Assembly: GCF_009870785.1 (NCBI RefSeq) | Contig: NZ_WTWX01000024.1 | Span: 1-43,072 of the forward strand | Source of the DNA: Paenibacillus sp. An7 | GTDB lineage: Bacteria; Bacillota; Bacilli; Paenibacillales; Paenibacillaceae | Direction of reading: 5' to 3' | Length of the DNA stretch: 43,072 bases | Shown here: piece after piece, positions 41,824 through 43,072 of the stretch | How positions within the stretch are numbered: position 1 is the stretch's first letter | Layout: each line of letters begins with the position of its first letter | Notes under the pieces: generated by a model | What the model saw: only the letters and a program-made list of their open reading frames with translations | What the model was told of the DNA's origin: nothing | Database searches by the model: none | Program-made: the position numbers and the translations under genes

Positions 41824-42141
41824 TTGAAAAAAACTGAGCAATTAACGGATTCAGTGTTTTATATTATGGCTGCTTTAACTAAACCAAGGCATGGTTACGC
41901 AATTATGAGCTTAATTGAAGAATCAACAAATGGGGCAATTACTATAGGTCCTGCTTCAATGTACACGATTATAAAAAAGTTATTAAAACAAGAATGGATT
42001 TATTTGCATGATGGGTCGGATTCAAGACGTAAGACGTATTTGCTTACCGACAAGGGCAGAACTGTATTAGAGGAAGATGTGAAAATAAGAAAAATGATGA
42101 TTCAATTAGCAGAAACAGGATTAAAGGAGGGTAAAAAATGA
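41824..42141 (+). CDS. PadR-family transcriptional regulator
   Basis: 105 residues, TTG start after AAGGTGAT. Typical small PadR winged helix: MKKTEQLTDSVFYIMAALTK, then HGYAIMSLIEESTNGAITIG, PASMYTIIKKLLKQEWIYLH, and the wing SRRKTYLLTDKGRTVLEED. Four bases overlap the DUF2812 gene. Expected to repress its own operon by the three upstream palindromes until induced, commonly by membrane-active compounds. Confidence 0.9.
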   Translation: MKKTEQLTDSVFYIMAALTKPRHGYAIMSLIEESTNGAITIGPASMYTIIKKLLKQEWIYLHDGSDSRRKTYLLTDKGRTVLEEDVKIRKMMIQLAETGLKEGKK

Positions 42142-42866
42142 GACAAACAAAGTACATTATGTCAGGTGGGTTAGCTTTTTCTGAGGATAAGGACATGGAA
42201 AAACTACGCCGATTTTCTTTGGAGGGTTGGCATGTTAGCAATTTTACATTTATGGGATATACGCTAAAAAAAGGAGAAAGCACCGATTATATCTACAGTG
42301 TCGATTATCGTTCATTAAAAAAAGATGAAGAAGAAGAATACTTTGACTTTTTTGCATCTTCTGGATGGGCGCATATTACCTCAAAAGGAGATATTCATTT
42401 ATTTCGAGCACAACCTAATACAAAACCGATTTATAGTGACCGTGACACATCCGTAGAAAAGTATGGAAATCTAGCCCGTTCTATGAATTATTTTGCCATT
42501 CCGTTCGCTCTAATAACAGTACTAGCATGGGTTGGATCAATCATAAGCTCTGGTACATTCAAATCAATAATGTTAGCAATAGCAGTTATTTTCACTGCCA
42601 TTGCACTTCCAACAGCTTGGACTGTAATCGCAACATACAATAACAAATGGAAGGTACAAGAAAAAAAAGGCTTAGTTAATCTTTTGAAAACTATACTAGC
42701 CTTTCTCTTCTTAATAGCTGTTTTTATATTGTTATACGTCTCTGTCAGTGCAGTGAACATTTTAGCGTCTATGATCATTGGAGCAATAGCAGGAGCCATT
42801 GCACTTCCAACTGCTATTTGGGTTATCATGTCTCTTTGTCATAAAATGAGGGGGAAGAAAGCTTAG
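42138..42866 (+). CDS. DUF2812 membrane protein
   Basis: 242 residues. N-terminal ~100 residues are the soluble DUF2812 domain (FSLEGWHVSNFTFMGYTLKK ... YDFFASSGWAHI-type motif). Four hydrophobic segments follow (about 118-137, 145-164, 188-208, 211-232). It overlaps the PadR gene by ATGA. PadR-DUF2812 pairs are widespread in Bacillota and linked to envelope stress or drug response; the exact function of DUF2812 proteins is not known to me. Confidence 0.85.
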   Translation: MRQTKYIMSGGLAFSEDKDMEKLRRFSLEGWHVSNFTFMGYTLKKGESTDYIYSVDYRSLKKDEEEEYFDFFASSGWAHITSKGDIHLFRAQPNTKPIYSDRDTSVEKYGNLARSMNYFAIPFALITVLAWVGSIISSGTFKSIMLAIAVIFTAIALPTAWTVIATYNNKWKVQEKKGLVNLLKTILAFLFLIAVFILLYVSVSAVNILASMIIGAIAGAIALPTAIWVIMSLCHKMRGKKA

Positions 42867-42943
42867 CATAGGATTCGAATAAGAAAGTTTTAGACGTTGT
42901 TATTGAGCTCCCTTGAAATGATTTAAATACCACTCAGGCTCAT

Positions 42944-43070
42944 GAATTCGCAGGACTTCTCCTTAGTCAAATGGAGAAAAATGAAAGATTAGGAGAAGTA
43001 GGTGGCCGAGACGACGAAAAAGGGCATAGGAAAACAGAGGTATTCGTTGAATACCCATAACATTCCATAT
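42944..43070. repeat. ~127-bp direct repeat, copy 2
   Basis: Same orientation as 40755-40881 and about 80-85% identical by eye. It runs to the edge of the window, so it may continue beyond. The two copies frame the MFS/LacI relics and the PadR-DUF2812 operon. Confidence 0.85.
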
Positions 43071-43072
43071 AT

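Overview
The window looks like an accessory region of a low-GC, endospore-forming Bacillota, most likely Paenibacillaceae (Paenibacillus or Brevibacillus-like). This rests on AT-rich coding with strong AGGAGG-type ribosome binding sites, TTG/GTG starts, two TPR-type peptide-sensing modules, a butirosin-type aminoacyl-ACP gene trio and a PadR/DUF2812 pair. Genus assignment is inference. No rRNA, tRNA or CRISPR array was seen.

Layout. 0-5.5 kb: an HNH endonuclease gene; a Rap-like TPR gene on the minus strand with a previously hidden 37-codon Phr-like peptide gene overlapping its 3' end; a GC-rich, heavily palindromic non-coding stretch (about 3.3-3.95 kb); and small hypothetical genes. A 28-bp direct repeat brackets 1.6-5.5 kb. 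5.5-10.5 kb: small membrane and coiled-coil proteins, a ribbon-helix-helix/coiled-coil DNA-binding protein with a perfect 15-bp inverted-repeat operator, and an intact tyrosine recombinase. 10.5-18.4 kb: an SH3-domain membrane protein operon, a CoiA-like nuclease and a two-gene glycine-zipper membrane module. 18.5-19.2 kb is a graveyard of gene fragments, including a decayed copy of the recombinase 3' part.

The centrepiece is 19.3-36.6 kb, a cluster I read as an undescribed biosynthetic system built on a ribosomal peptide. An HTH-TPR regulator gene lies tail-to-tail with a 59-codon secreted-peptide gene. A 17-bp motif (15/17 identical) occurs both upstream of that peptide gene and between the regulator and the divergent biosynthetic operon. 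The operon's first gene encodes a 78-residue precursor made of a 22-residue leader and nine RAD[VFL][AT]T hexapeptide repeats. Then follow a KASIII-like protein, an ATP-grasp ligase, a BtrK-like PLP decarboxylase and an ACP (same set as BtrJ/BtrK/BtrI, which make gamma-aminobutyryl-ACP from glutamate in butirosin biosynthesis), two further KASIII-fold proteins (one without the active Cys), a split and a full-length acyl-CoA dehydrogenase, a fourth degenerate thiolase-fold protein, a MATE exporter, an arginase-family hydrolase, an LpxL-like acyltransferase, an inactive/active M16 protease pair and an Sfp-type phosphopantetheinyl transferase. Working model (inference): the arginase converts the Arg in each repeat to ornithine, an ACP-borne (amino)acyl group is made and tailored by the KASIII/dehydrogenase enzymes and transferred to the peptide, the M16 pair cuts the repeats apart, and MATE exports the product.

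The cluster is bracketed by remnants of the same recombinase 3' end (18.6-18.85 kb and about 36.73 kb), which suggests it arrived or was rearranged by recombinase-linked events. 36.7-43 kb: a frameshifted TetR pseudogene, two overlapping small genes with an RpoA-CTD-like segment, a lipoprotein, a frameshifted hypothetical gene, a Fic protein, truncated MFS and LacI fragments, and a PadR-DUF2812 operon with three palindromic operators, the last part framed by a ~127-bp direct repeat.
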